Shown: positions 47,807 through 58,608 of the stretch, one piece after another
Layout: each line of letters begins with the position of its first letter
Position numbering within the stretch: position 1 is the stretch's first letter
Assembly: GCA_032209605.1 (NCBI GenBank)
Contig: JASFXZ010000013.1
Coordinates: 7,277,401 to 7,341,400 of the forward strand
Origin: Mactromeris polynyma
Taxonomy: Eukaryota; Mollusca; Bivalvia; Venerida; Mactridae
Direction of reading: 5' to 3'
Length of the DNA: 64,000 nt
Program-made: the position numbers and the translations under genes
The notes under the pieces: generated by a model
The model's database searches: none
The model's input: only the letters and a program-made list of their open reading frames with translations
What the model was told of the DNA's origin: nothing

Positions 47807-50800
47807 CGTGTTGATATATACATTGTTTTTTATTCTGTAATTGCAATATTAAAATAACAATTGGGATCTTTCTAATGCGTCGGTGATGTCAGTTTTAATC
47901 TGTTTCTAGCTTATATCGCAAATGCTTACCACTATTTCTTCGTTAGACAAGGACTACTTTCTTCAGGAGTATGTAGCCTTTGGCGGTTCAGAATGTAAGA
48001 CTTGGAATGACTCACCCGATGAGTGTCCGCGGATTTCGCCTACTATAGCAATTGGCTCTGACGAGCCCCTTGCTAAAAAGGCTAGTGCAAATGGCAAATA
48101 ATAATCAAAGACGAAGGATAGTAGAACGACGGTTAGTGATGTCACGATCAATTCGACATGTTGATTGGTCGTATTGACAGCATGCAAATCATGCGCAGTG
48201 ATACATAGAGTGGTATCAAATGTGTCTAACTCGGCGACGACTGTTTCCAAAATTACGGTTAATAAAGACATGAGGCTAATGCCCAAGTCTAAAAATTGGT
48301 AAAAATAGGGCGCGGATTTAAATAAGTGGTACAGAGGCCAGCCGCCTCGCAAAAACACTTAAACTGGGGCTGGACTGTATATGGTGGGGGAGGGTGTTCC
48401 CATAACGAATGGTTCTGGGGGGAAAGGAATTGGCATGATATTGAGTACGAGATTGCTGAATTAAGAAGTTTAGGGTTACTATAATTTATAAAATAAGAAG
48501 ACACACATAGTTTCAAACCACAGGATAAATGTTATATATGCAATAGACAGTGACAAAATAAAGTAACAACTGTAAGATGAGTTTTTCTTTTGGAAAGAAC
48601 ATATAATTTCCTTGATGAAAATGCATTTTTTTTTAAATCCTATCGTATCGTATTGAACAAATCTGTTGTTCACACATTATCTAATAATATTTCACACAAT
48701 CCACGTTTATTTTAGTACAAAGAGAAATGCTATCACAAAATCATTATAAAAACCAATGTTTATATCCAGTGAATTAATCGGTTATTGTGATATAACAGAA
48801 ATCTGCATGCAACTGACAGTTCTGTTTTCAACACCACGTGTTTCTTAAAAAAGTAACAATTTAATTCTGACACGTTAACTCTCTGTGTAATCAGTTCTGT
48901 GCATCGTCTTACATTTATGTGTTTCCATGGCAACGAGGAACGACTAAGGTGTCTGGTATTCACGTACGGACGGACACTTCAGTGAAAGTAAAAGTTGAAA
49001 CCTGTGTAAACATGATCATTGGAAGAAATTGCTAGATCGCTGAATGCATACAGTGGGATATTATGTTTCATGAGTTCTCTGTCGTTAGCAGCATTAGACC
49101 AGACCACATATTGACCAATCAAAATGCGCTTACAAATTAAATGCTCTTTAGCGTGATGATGTAAAATATGTATAAGTCGAAATATGGCTGCGCCCATTGA
49201 CACACGTACAATGTATGTTTATGTTTTTTCCTGAATTAAAAGAAAAATGTTATCGATCTTTCCCCAAATTATTCGTCTCCTTCAAGGAAGTCGCTATTTG
49301 ACAGCTGTGCCGAAATGCTTCAAGAACGACCGTTCCAATTGGTCCAAGACGTTCATGTTTTTTTTATGAAGTGACCAATTAGATAGCATATTCATGATAC
49401 AACCAAAAGTGACCAAATGTAAGTAAAATAACACAGGGAGTTTTTGGAAATTACAAGATTCCATACCGCCAACTTATCGTAACCCAGTAACCAAAACTGT
49501 ATTGTTGAAATTGATATACATATACATGTAGATCAAATCAGGATCAATTTTCCAGAATCGGTCTTAATTTATTAATCATAATCTGTTAATAGGTAAACAT
49601 GAATAAGGACTTTAGTGTCTTAATAGTTTTATGTAAACAGATTTAGCTCAGCAAAACATTTTTTTCATAATTTGAAAGAAACAATATTTGATATTAATCC
49701 TGACCCTGAAAACTTTTTTTTGTGATCACAGAACCAGATAATAAATCGGGACATGAAGCACGTGGCATGGAATTACGTCATTTTGAGGTATGGTATAAAG
49801 TAGTTCCCAATTACCAATAACGGAGAATAACAGAATGGATCCCTCGCGGGTTTCCGACGATGCATTTAAGATTTTTCTGTGTAAACGTTAGCATATTGAC
49901 AAATAGTGCACATTTGAAACATACATGTATATGTCATACAATGTTCCTCTATAGAGCAACACTATTTGGGAGACATAACGTTTGACTGGTTAGAGCATTC
50001 TCGTCAGCTCTCGGATATTTCCGTACCACTTCGTTACTCTACAAACATCCTCTAGTACATGTACGGCGGAGCACTATGTTGCAAAATTCAACATTTTGTG
50101 CGGTCAAAAATAGTTCTTGTAAAACGGATTTAACTTCAATAACTTAACATGAGAGATGGATTATCATCATTTCTAGTTAAAAACTCACATATATCAGTCT
50201 TCATATAGCTTAAATATGTGATTCTAATCCCATTTCATCAGCACTCCAGCGTTCACGCCGCCATATTGTTTACATGATATTCGAATGGTATTTCCGAAAG
50301 TAGTGCCTTACGAACATCCGAGGCACTGTACGTAGTTGTCCGAGGTTTTCCGAATGTGATTAGAAGTATTTGCTTTACGGAATAGTGAATTCTTGCTACA
50401 GTGGCAATTTAATAATACTGTAAAGAAAAGATGCTCTCGAGTGAACTATTTCTAGAGTTTACACTGCATATGACTTGCATCTGTTTTACTACTCTCCTTT
50501 TGCATTGGGCGCTTATTCCGATATCCTCATATCTGAAAGGTTAAAAAGGTCAAATATCAAAATAAACTGGGCAATCCAGCAGCGTGTGAATGTAACGGTA
50601 GTGGAATCAAAGCGCTGTGTGGTAGCGTATGGTTTTACATATCGTGTTCTGTGTCATAGATTTGCTTTGCAGTGTATAAGAAGGCCATTAAACCATTGTC
50701 AATATATGCATTTTAAGAGAAGAAATATTTTGAATATTTGCAAAAGTCTTAAAGCTTAACTGTACATTTTGAGCTAATTAAATTTGAAATTTATGTATAC

Positions 50801-51171
50801 GTTATGCCAAGCCACCTATTTTCTGCCTGTCCACTAAATCAGGTATATAATTGGAAGATATATTGCGCTTACATTTTACATAAGAATTTCAAGTTAACAA
50901 TAGACGTCTAGTGTTATCATTAAATTAAACACTTTCAGATGCCAAATGATTCAAACCGGCTCTTTTATCCTCACATCAGAGACAAGACAGCTCGTTTGGG
51001 ACATTTCCAAACTCATTAAACGAACCATGGTTCTATAGAAAAGCCAGTTACAATCTATTTTAGACAAATGAAATGATTTACAAATGACTTTGTCCAATCT
51101 TTGTTCCAACTTTAGATACAACATAAACATATTCTGTTCCGTTATTTTCACAATAGTATTTCAATTTACCC
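47807..51171. other. Unassigned interval
   Basis: The minus strand at 47,966-48,300 is open without a stop and encodes two hydrophobic stretches. It lacks an ATG at its left limit and shows no known domain. A candidate acceptor precedes it, but there is no supporting partner exon. The rest (48.5-51.1 kb) shows nothing. Confidence 0.35.
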
Positions 51172-51458
51172 GCCCGGGTAGCTCGCTTGGTAGAGTGCCG
51201 GGCTGTGACCCTAGAGGTCCTGGTTTGATTCCTCGGCCGGGTAATTCGTGTACTTTTGTGACATTTGGCTTCGGTCACTTGTTCTCCATCTCTGATTTAT
51301 GTGGGGAAGTTGTCAGCTGTCTGCGGAATGGCGAGACAGTACCGGGTTGTTGATTAGAACCAACAAAACTGGTTAGGCCACCTGACCGTAAGCTATTTAT
51401 AACTAAATGATTTTTGAAACATTGAAAAATGCCGTTAAACTCAATACAAAACAAACAA
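51172..51458 (+). mobile_element. tRNA-derived SINE, family B, full length
   Basis: Head 'cccgggtagctcgcttgg' with B box 'tggtttgattcc', body with 'tctctgatttatgtgggg' and 'gttgtcagctgtctgcgg', and tail 'gccgttaaactcaatacaaa'. About 287 bp. Confidence 0.87.
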
Positions 51459-51780
51459 GTATTCAATGCATGAAACCACGCTTTATTCTGCGTGGCTGAA
51501 GTACTTAATGTTGTTTTTTCACAGAATGTTCGATGAAGATGTTGTTTATAAATATTTTACGCAAATTGATTATAATTGAGCGTCTGCAGCATACACGTGT
51601 TTATAGACGTGGTAAATGCCGTATATCAATCATAGAATCATATCTTAGATTTGCACGTCCATTATATTATAACGATATAAACCAGAAATATGTCAACACT
51701 TACATGTTTGTGATATTCATACATTCTTATTATCCATGATGTGAACACCTGTCAAATTGAGTCCGCAGAAGTGAAAAGCG

Positions 51781-53045
51781 TGTTGCTCAAGAGAGAGATG
51801 CTCTGGAGAAGTTGTTGCTCAAGAGAGAGATTCTCTGGAGAGGTTGTTGCTCAAGAGAGATGCTCTGGAGAGGTTGTTGCTCAAGAGAGGGCCACTCTGG
51901 AGAGGTTGTTGCTCAAGAGAGGGCCACTCTGGAGAGATTGTTTCTCAAGAGAGGGCCACTCAGGAGAGGTTGTTGCTCAAGAGAGGGCCACTCTGGAGAG
52001 GTTGTTGCTCAAGAGAGAGCTTATCTGGAGAGGGTGTTGCTCAAGAGAGGGCCACTCTGGAGAGGTTGTTGCTCAAGAGAGAGCTTATCTGGAGAGGGTG
52101 TTGCTCAAGAGAGGGCCACTCTGGAAAGATTGTTGCTCAAGAGAGGGCCACTCTGGAGAGGTTGTTGCTCAAGAGAGAGCTTATCTGGAGAGGGTGTTGC
52201 TCAAGAGAGGGCCACTCTGGAGAGATTGTTGCTCAAGAGAGGGCCACTCTGGAGAGGTTGTTGCTCAAGAGAGGGCCACTCTGGAGAGATTGTTGCTCAA
52301 GAGAGGGCCACTCTGGAGAGGATGTTGCTCAAGAGAGGGCCACTCTTGAGAGATTGTTGCTCAAGAGAGAGCTTATCTGGAGAGGTTGTTGCTCAAGAGA
52401 GGGCCACTCTGGAGAGGTTGTTGCTCAAGAGAGGGCCACTCTGGTGATGTTGTTGCTCAAGAGAGGGCCACTCTGGAGAGATTGTTGCTCAAGAGAGAGC
52501 TTATCTGTAGAGGTTGTTGCTCAAGAGAGGGCCACTCTGGAGAGGTTGTTGCTCAAGAGAGGGCTACTCTGGAGAGGTTGTTGCTCAAGAGAGGGCCACT
52601 CTGGAGAGATTGTTGCTGAAGAGAGAGCTTATCTGGAGAGGTTGTTGCTCAAGAGAGGGCCACTCTGGAGAGGTTGTTGCTCAAGAGAGGGCCACTCTGG
52701 AGAGGTTGTTGCTCAAGAGAGGGCCACTCTGGAGAGGTTGTTGCTCAAGAGAGGGCCACTCTGGAGAGGTTGTTGCTCAAGAGAGGGCCACTCTGGAGAG
52801 ATTGTTGCTCAAAAGAGGGCCACTCTGGAGAGGTTGTTGCTCAAGAGAGGGCCACTCTAGAGAGGTTGTTGCTCAAGAGAGGGCCACTCTGGAGAGGTTG
52901 TTGTTCAAGAGAGGGCTGCTCTAGAGAGGTTGTTGCTCAAGAGAGAGCTGCTCTAGAGAGGTTGTTGCTCAAGTGAGAGCTGCTCTAGAGAGGTTGTTGC
53001 TCAAGAAAGGGCCACTCTGGAGAGGTTGTGTTTCGAGAGGGGGTT
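51781..53045. repeat. 32-bp minisatellite built from a MITE end, about 39 copies
   Basis: Unit contains 'gttgttgctcaagagagggc' plus 'cactctggagag'. A second subtype 'agagcttatctgg' recurs roughly every 2-4 units in the left half. The right end (52,915-53,000) has 'gctgctctagagagg', closer to the dispersed MITE form at 14,577 and 41,787. 32 is not a multiple of three, but three consecutive units are, so frames stay open with a 32-residue period. Confidence 0.95.
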
Positions 53046-53579
53046 CTGACAAAACAATGGACTTCATTCTTCATAAAGCGATCCTATTTAATATTAATAG
53101 ACTCTGTTTATTTTGCAGACTTCACCCATTTTTTTCTATCATTTCTTGTGTGTGGCAGATATCTCTCTTTGATTACTTACATCTTTAACAACGACATATC
53201 GTTATAGATATCATGTGTTACGTTTGTATAAAATTGTTTCAAATTCAAAATCTTGAGTGGGTACACCTGTTTACATTCGTTTTACAAGTGCGTCTTTAAT
53301 TACATCTCAGAAATTCGCTTACGATTGTATGTATTATTATTGTTTAATAATTACATATAAAGCAGACGATAATGCTACCAATGTCGTAAAATGGAGTAAG
53401 AAGAATATTATCATTATATTTTACGACATTAGGTAAGATCGAATGGTACCATAAAGCAGCTATTCTGGATTCAAAATTTCACAGCTTGTAAATAAACCAT
53501 GAATTAAAACATAAAATTAGCTGATAAAATTATGAGAGTAAATAATTTATATTTAAAGAGAATTCATAATGAAGAATTC
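53046..53579. other. Unassigned AT-rich interval
   Basis: A short complementary pair ('atgtcgtaaaatgg' and 'ttttacgacatt' around 53,381-53,432) could form a hairpin. Nothing else recognised. Confidence 0.4.
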
Positions 53580-53668
53580 TAGACTGGTTCCTGGGAATAT
53601 AATTCATAACCAATAAATGCCGAGTGGTTCATGGTATGCAAGCTCATAACCAAGCATCGCAGTAATTA
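53580..53668. repeat. Left part of a split 'gactggttcc' repeat
   Basis: 'ctagactggttcctgggaat' and 'gagtggttcatgg' with 'attcataaccaa', continued at 54,080-54,335 on the far side of a different sequence. Confidence 0.65.
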
Positions 53669-53685
53669 AGTTTTATTTGATTAAT

Positions 53686-53760
53686 TGTGACATAATATAT
53701 AAACATATATATTATCACGGACATATAAACCGTTTATATGTCCGTGATATTATGTTCACA
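53686..53760. repeat. Palindromic hairpin sequence
   Basis: A perfect 18-bp inverted repeat, 53,713-53,730 against 53,732-53,749, with a 1-nt centre. Outer arms 'tgtgacataatat' and 'atattatgttcaca' extend the fold. Confidence 0.85.
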
Positions 53761-53811
53761 TCAATTTGTATGATATCATTGATCGAGTGTCTGTCGGTAA
53801 GTAAATTAATT

Positions 53812-53886
53812 GAATTAAATTGTTATATTGAATTAAATTGTTATATTGAATTAAATTGTTATATTGAATTAGATTGTTATATTGAA
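53812..53886. repeat. 18-bp tandem repeat, about 4 copies
   Basis: Unit 'ttgaattaaattgttata'. Confidence 0.9.
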
Positions 53887-54048
53887 ATACAATGTGAAAA
53901 TCTTATTTATATACATGTGATTATAGTGTGCAAATGTAAAATTTTAATTATTATTACGTTTTGTTTACAGAATGCCACATTGAAAATATGATGTTTTTAT
54001 AGTTTTATATTTATATCATAATGTGTAACAACCTTCTTAAAATAAAGA

Positions 54049-54081
<33 letters not shown>
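54049..54081. repeat. (ATT)n microsatellite
   Basis: About 11 perfect triplets directly after 'aaaataaagatg', the arrangement seen at retroposon 3' tails. Confidence 0.9.
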
Positions 54082-54084
<3 letters not shown>

Positions 54085-54335
54085 CGACTGGTTCCTTGTC
54101 TCAGAATTCATAACAATCAATGTTGACTGGTTCCTTGTAACTGGGTTCATAACCAAGTTAAGTAGACTGATTCTTGGCTAGAGAATTCACTACCAATGAA
54201 TGTAGACTGGTTCCTGGCTAGAGAATTCGTTGCTGATGAATATAGACTGGTTCCTGGGAATATAATTCAGTACAAAGAAATCTGGACTGGTTTCTGATAA
54301 GAGAATGGAATGTAGACTGGTTCTTGGTTTCCAGT
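54082..54335. repeat. Degenerate ~40-bp repeat, right part
   Basis: Repeated 'gactggttcctggctagaga' and 'attcactaccaatgaatgt' blocks, the same family as 53,580-53,668. Confidence 0.75.
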
Positions 54336-54476
54336 AATTTCTGGTACAATAACAATACTTCTGTAGGCATTAATTTGATGGCAGGTGTTTTTTAACAAAT
54401 TTGTAGATCTTATAAGTATGATTGTTTACGACTTATAAATTATTATCGAAAAGTATGTACTTTATGTAAATATATA

Positions 54477-54652
54477 CAGTAAAACCTCACTTAAAGACCA
54501 CCTCAATAATAAGACCACCTCAAAATTAAGAACACAATTTTCAAGTCCATTTTCACAGTTTTGTTCTCTATTCAATTTCAATATTTGGACCACCTCAATA
54601 ACAAGACCAGTTTTCAAGGGTCTGAAGGGTGGTCTTATTTGAGGTTTTACTG
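54477..54652. mobile_element. GACCACC MITE
   Basis: 176 bp, ends 'cagtaaaacctcacttaaag' and 'ttatttgaggttttactg', TA-flanked. Confidence 0.9.
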
Positions 54653-55348
54653 TATAACATCACTGATAATGACGACATAACACGCCGTACAATAACTTTC
54701 CGGAATCGTGAAATAAACGCTGTTTCCTGTTTTATACCGTACATGTACGTTCAAATAAATTTAGAAACTGAAAATAATCAATTTTCTTTCATATTTAAGT
54801 ATCTCCGTCTGTTCCGATATAATTAGGTTCATTTTATCCTTGCGTGATTTCTGTGAATGTAGCTATTCATTTCTTCCAGATACTGTTATTTCGTACAAAA
54901 CACCGATTATCAGTTTCAAATCAATTCAGGTTAGGCAACTCTTTGTTTCACTCGATACGCTTCTGATATTTACGTTGTACAGTGTATTGAAAAACACGCA
55001 ATTCCTCGACTGTAATACGATTTTATACCTTGTGAGTTTAGAGTAGGCGTTCATTTACTAATTACTAGGTAAATCATGGTGTTTTCTTAACAAATTAAAA
55101 TCACGTTTGCAGTTCTATGTTATGTAAACATTTACATTAAAATGTTTGAAGTCGGATTCAGGCGTGCACCAACATCCATGAGACAGGAATTGAACTATAT
55201 TGACTATTCATCTAACATCAAGTTCGACTCGACAAACTTCGGCAATTTCCGACAAAAATTCAGTTTGACGGAAAAATCCGAGATGCGGCGAATGTCTATA
55301 TATACTATATAGCCTGGGGTCCTGGCTCACTGATTGCTCGCTTCTGTA
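54653..55348. other. Unassigned interval
   Basis: Nothing recognised. Confidence 0.5.
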
Positions 55349-55642
55349 GCGGATCCGTAGTCCAGTGGTAACGCGCTGGACTTGTAATCCAGGGATCGCA
55401 GGTTCGATTCCCCGCTCCGTCACTGACCGTACTAACAGTCTTTCGGACGAGACTTTAAAAACCGAGGTCCCGTGTATGATGCTTTACATCGAGCACGTAA
55501 AAGAACCAGGGGTGCTTCTGGAACTGGGCTATCTTCTGTATCATGCACTATCCTCCAAAAATCTAATATGACTAACATTCTTCTGGAGGCGTCGCCCATA
55601 TGGGAAACCGGTGGCGACGATAAATAAACGCAAATACAAACA
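55349..55642 (+). mobile_element. tRNA-derived SINE, family A, full length
   Basis: The head folds as a near-complete tRNA: 'gtagtccagtggtaacgcg' A box, anticodon arm 'ctggacttgtaatccag' (loop reading TGT, threonine-like) and B box 'ggttcgattcc'. The acceptor stem has one mismatch. The body then matches the copies at 1,622 and 47,630. A free-standing tRNA-Thr gene is unlikely because the SINE body follows without a terminator. Confidence 0.87.
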
Positions 55643-55654
55643 AGAAATATCTTT

Positions 55655-55750
55655 AAAAAAAAAGATGGTCGGCGCAACTTGAAGAATACAAACTTGTTGC
55701 AATCTGAAGGTTAAAATTTGTTGTACAACATAAAAAAATGACTGCCGATC
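55655..55750 (+). repeat. Dispersed repeat R2, partial
   Basis: 'gatggtcggcgcaacttg' and 'gttaaaatttgttgtacaac' match 56,188-56,240. It begins about 15 bp after the SINE. Confidence 0.65.
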
Positions 55751-56052
55751 ACTCAATTACGCTATACTACAGAAACCCCGAGACCTGTAAGGGGAGATCA
55801 CTGCATAGTGTGATTAGCCATAGACACAGTATAGTTTGTTATATAGCGATGTATCTGATTCAAACCATATAAATGGTCGCGACTGGCACATTACACCAAG
55901 AAAGTCTTCTTAATTCCAACACCGGACAATTCCCCGTGGTGATAACTAATTAGTCTAGTACTCAGCGTAATGTAATGGTAAGGGAAGGTAATCCATGCTA
56001 TAATGTCTAACAACACTACTTACTGGATAAATCATGAAATACAATATACACA
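55751..56052. other. Unassigned interval
   Basis: Nothing recognised. Confidence 0.5.
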
Positions 56053-56468
56053 ATGTCAACCAATCTGCGTCAATGTTACAAATATTTTTCAGTTGAAGAG
56101 AAAATATTGGTGGTTAACGTAAGATTTGATTGGTTTACAAAACACTGATATGCAAATAGCAAAAACCATGTTAGTACGGCTGCGCCGAAAAAGATGGTCG
56201 GCGCAATTTGAAGGTTAAGATTTGTTGTGCAAAATAAAAAAATGCCGAGATGTTACGCTTGCTGGTCACTCCAGATCCAAAATGGATTTCGGTAAATTCA
56301 CCAAAATTCAGTGGATTTCGGTAAATTCACCGAAATTGAGTGTATTTCGGTAATTAACGTAACCTTAATCGAGAGTGTTAACCAATCCGCGTCAAGGTTA
56401 CAAACGTTGTTCGGTTGAAGAGAAATTGCCTAGCAAAACCATGTTAGTACGGCTGCGCCGAAAAAAAC
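56053..56468 (+). repeat. R2 copy flanked by direct repeats
   Basis: The core (56,188-56,375) carries 'gatggtcggcgcaatttg', 'atgccgagatgttacg' and 'gctggtcactccaga'. On each side lie diverged direct repeats: 'gtcaaccaatctgcgtcaat' with 'ccatgttagtacggctgcgc' on the left (56,057-56,183) and the same pair on the right (56,378-56,460). Confidence 0.7.
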
Positions 56469-57096
56469 TGATTGCTACGCTGTCAGTATAGCCGACGGAA
56501 TACAAACACTTCGATTATCTGATTGGACAAGATTACCTTATGCGCGCGCATTTTCTTTATCCGGTATCTTGATCACGTGATAAACTTCAGTCCTGATCAG
56601 CGCTGAAACATAGTCACGTGGATTCTATTACGCCTGGTCTTACCGACGCGCAGCAGTAGGAGGTTTGGCCAGGATTCCAGGCTAGTCTATATAGAGCTAT
56701 ATCACGTGCGCGATGTGTTTGTTTGATGTGCTCATTGGAGTAATTAGAGGAATATATTCTAAGTATTTTGACCGAATTATTTCAAGGTTGATATTAAAAC
56801 ATCTGAAATGTAGGTAATTGATAATTAACGAAACATTAATTCTACATTGGCAAATATCTGCAGTCGTTAAACTTGAACTTAGCGTTTATAAACACAAACA
56901 CAAAATTGGCGTAACTCTTGATCCCCATCATTAACTGTAATTAAGTATTAGTTTCTGAGAATTAGGTTAACGTTAGTGGCTTTTTAACCCATTATCGAAT
57001 ATATGCCAATGTTTATTACGGCAAATATTTTTTTTTAAACTGATAAGAGTGTTTCCCAATCGAGCTGCTTTGGTGAGGAATTCTTGTTCTGTTCTA
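56469..57096. other. Unassigned interval with three E-boxes
   Basis: CACGTG occurs at 56,574, 56,615 and 56,703 in a locally CpG-richer patch (56,540-56,720). No transcription start or exon can be shown. Confidence 0.4.
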
Positions 57097-57160
57097 CCGT
57101 TCCTATTCGTTCCGTTCCGCTCCATCCCGCTCCGCTCCATTCCGTTCTGATATGTTCTAT
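57097..57160. repeat. Degenerate TCCGT-type simple repeat
   Basis: 'gttccgttccgctccatccc' followed by 'gctccgctccattccg'. Confidence 0.75.
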
Positions 57161-57198
57161 TCATCAAATGTGTCGGATTGGAGGCAGCAAAACTATCT

Positions 57199-57715
57199 GT
57201 GACGTCATACATAAAGTATTATTATAGATGTCGCTTTAATACAGGGTGACGTCATACATAAAGTATTATTATAGATGTCGCTTTTTTTCAGGGTGACGTC
57301 ATACATAAAGTATTATTATAGACGTCGCTTTAATACAGGGTGACGTCATACATAAAGTATTATTATAGATGTCGCTTTAATACAGGGTGACGTCATACAT
57401 AAAGTATTATTATAGATGTCGCTTTTTTTCAGGGTGACGTCATACATAAAGTATTATTATAGACGTCGCTTTAATACAGGGTGACGTCATACATAAAGTA
57501 TTATTATAGATGTCGCTTTAATACAGGGTGACGTCATACATAAAGTATTATTATAGATGTCGCTTTAATACAGGGTGGCGTCATACATAAAGTATTATTA
57601 TATATGTCGCTCTAATACAGGGTGACGTCATACATAGAGTATTATTATAGATGTCGCTTTAATACAGGGTGACGTCATACATAAAGTATTATTATAGATG
57701 TCGCTTTAATACATA
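57199..57715. repeat. 47-bp minisatellite, 11 copies, each with a CRE-like palindrome
   Basis: Unit contains 'gtgacgtcatacataaagta' and 'ttattatagatgtcgcttta'. Ten of 11 units keep the full TGACGTCA palindrome; one has TGGCGTCA. The first six units form two 141-bp trimers, marked by 'cttttttt' and 'gacgtcgctt' variants repeated at 141-bp spacing. Confidence 0.95.
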
Positions 57716-57736
57716 GTTTCAAAATGAAAACATTTA

Positions 57737-57872
57737 CAGACGGACCTCGTTCATTCCAATTCATCGGGGCCGAAATTTTATTTCGAATAATACATATTTT
57801 CGAATAGCTCATTTCAATTCGACGTTACGTATCAGGAACAGACATTTATTTCGGATGATACCAAGTTATAAA
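57737..57872. mobile_element. pogo/Tigger-like MITE, right end lost
   Basis: Starts 'cagacggacctcgttcattc' after TA and follows the family up to 'ggatgataccaag', then loses similarity. It begins about 20 bp after the 47-bp array. Confidence 0.8.
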
Positions 57873-58068
57873 CGTTTGAGATAACAATTAAATTGTATAA
57901 ATATCAGTTCATCTGGAAGCAATTGTGAGTCGGAATCTGACTGTATTTGTGAGATGATTGTAGAATAAGAATGAATTTATGTGACTTGTTTTTGCTTCAT
58001 AAATATTTATCCGCTTACAGCAAAAAACGGCATAATTGTGCATGATATTTATAGATATTGCACGCGAG

Positions 58069-58149
58069 TTTATTCACATAAAATATTAACTGTAAGAAAC
58101 GCCGTTACATAAACGGCGTTTCTTACAGTTAATATTTTATGTGAATAAA
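58069..58149. repeat. Perfect 38-bp inverted repeat with 5-nt loop
   Basis: Left arm 58,069-58,106, loop 'acata', right arm 58,112-58,149, with no mismatch. The arms contain 'taaaatattaactgtaag' and 'aaacgccgtt'. Confidence 0.95.
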
Positions 58150-58608
58150 ACATTTGGCGATATGTCTATGTTCTACAGTACAACAAAAGAAATAATGACG
58201 GGGACGTAGCGTGAGCAATTCCGAAATAACTCTGAGGATCGGGGAGTAGAATCGCATTCTCCGCTTCTAATTGAGTCTACTACGGGGAAAAAATGATGAG
58301 ACTTCATCAATACCTCTTTGAGTTCCGAAACAGCGAGCCAAAACACAAGCATCCACATTGCCTTCGGTAGATTGTTGATGCTTAGCACCCATCACGCTGA
58401 ACTAACATCACTTTGACGGAGTATGGAGATATGAGGGCGCGGAGCATCCTTTGTGATTCAACTGCATTGCATTTTTAAGTGTGAATCTGAGATTCAATTG
58501 TAGGTATCTATTGCTCCAAACAGAATAACAGCTATAGTCAACTTACACTTACATTGCATTCTCAGATTCACACTCAAATCTCAGATTAGCACTCTTATTC
58601 CTGTGCGA
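58150..58608. other. Unassigned interval
   Basis: Two short inverted blocks ('gtgaatctgagattcaattg' at 58,480 and 'cagattcacactc' at 58,563) may form a loose hairpin. No gene seen. Confidence 0.4.

Noticed and set aside
47963..48358. 131-residue minus-strand membrane protein
   Set aside because: It has two hydrophobic stretches and a possible acceptor site, but no ATG at its start, no partner exon and no recognised family. Kept only as a note.
51741..52976. Frames up to 338 residues at 51.7-53.0 kb
   Set aside because: They are shadows of the 32-bp MITE-derived array.
55349..55421. A functional tRNA-Thr (TGT) gene
   Set aside because: The fold is nearly complete, but it is followed directly by a SINE body shared with other copies and has an acceptor-stem mismatch, so it is a SINE head.
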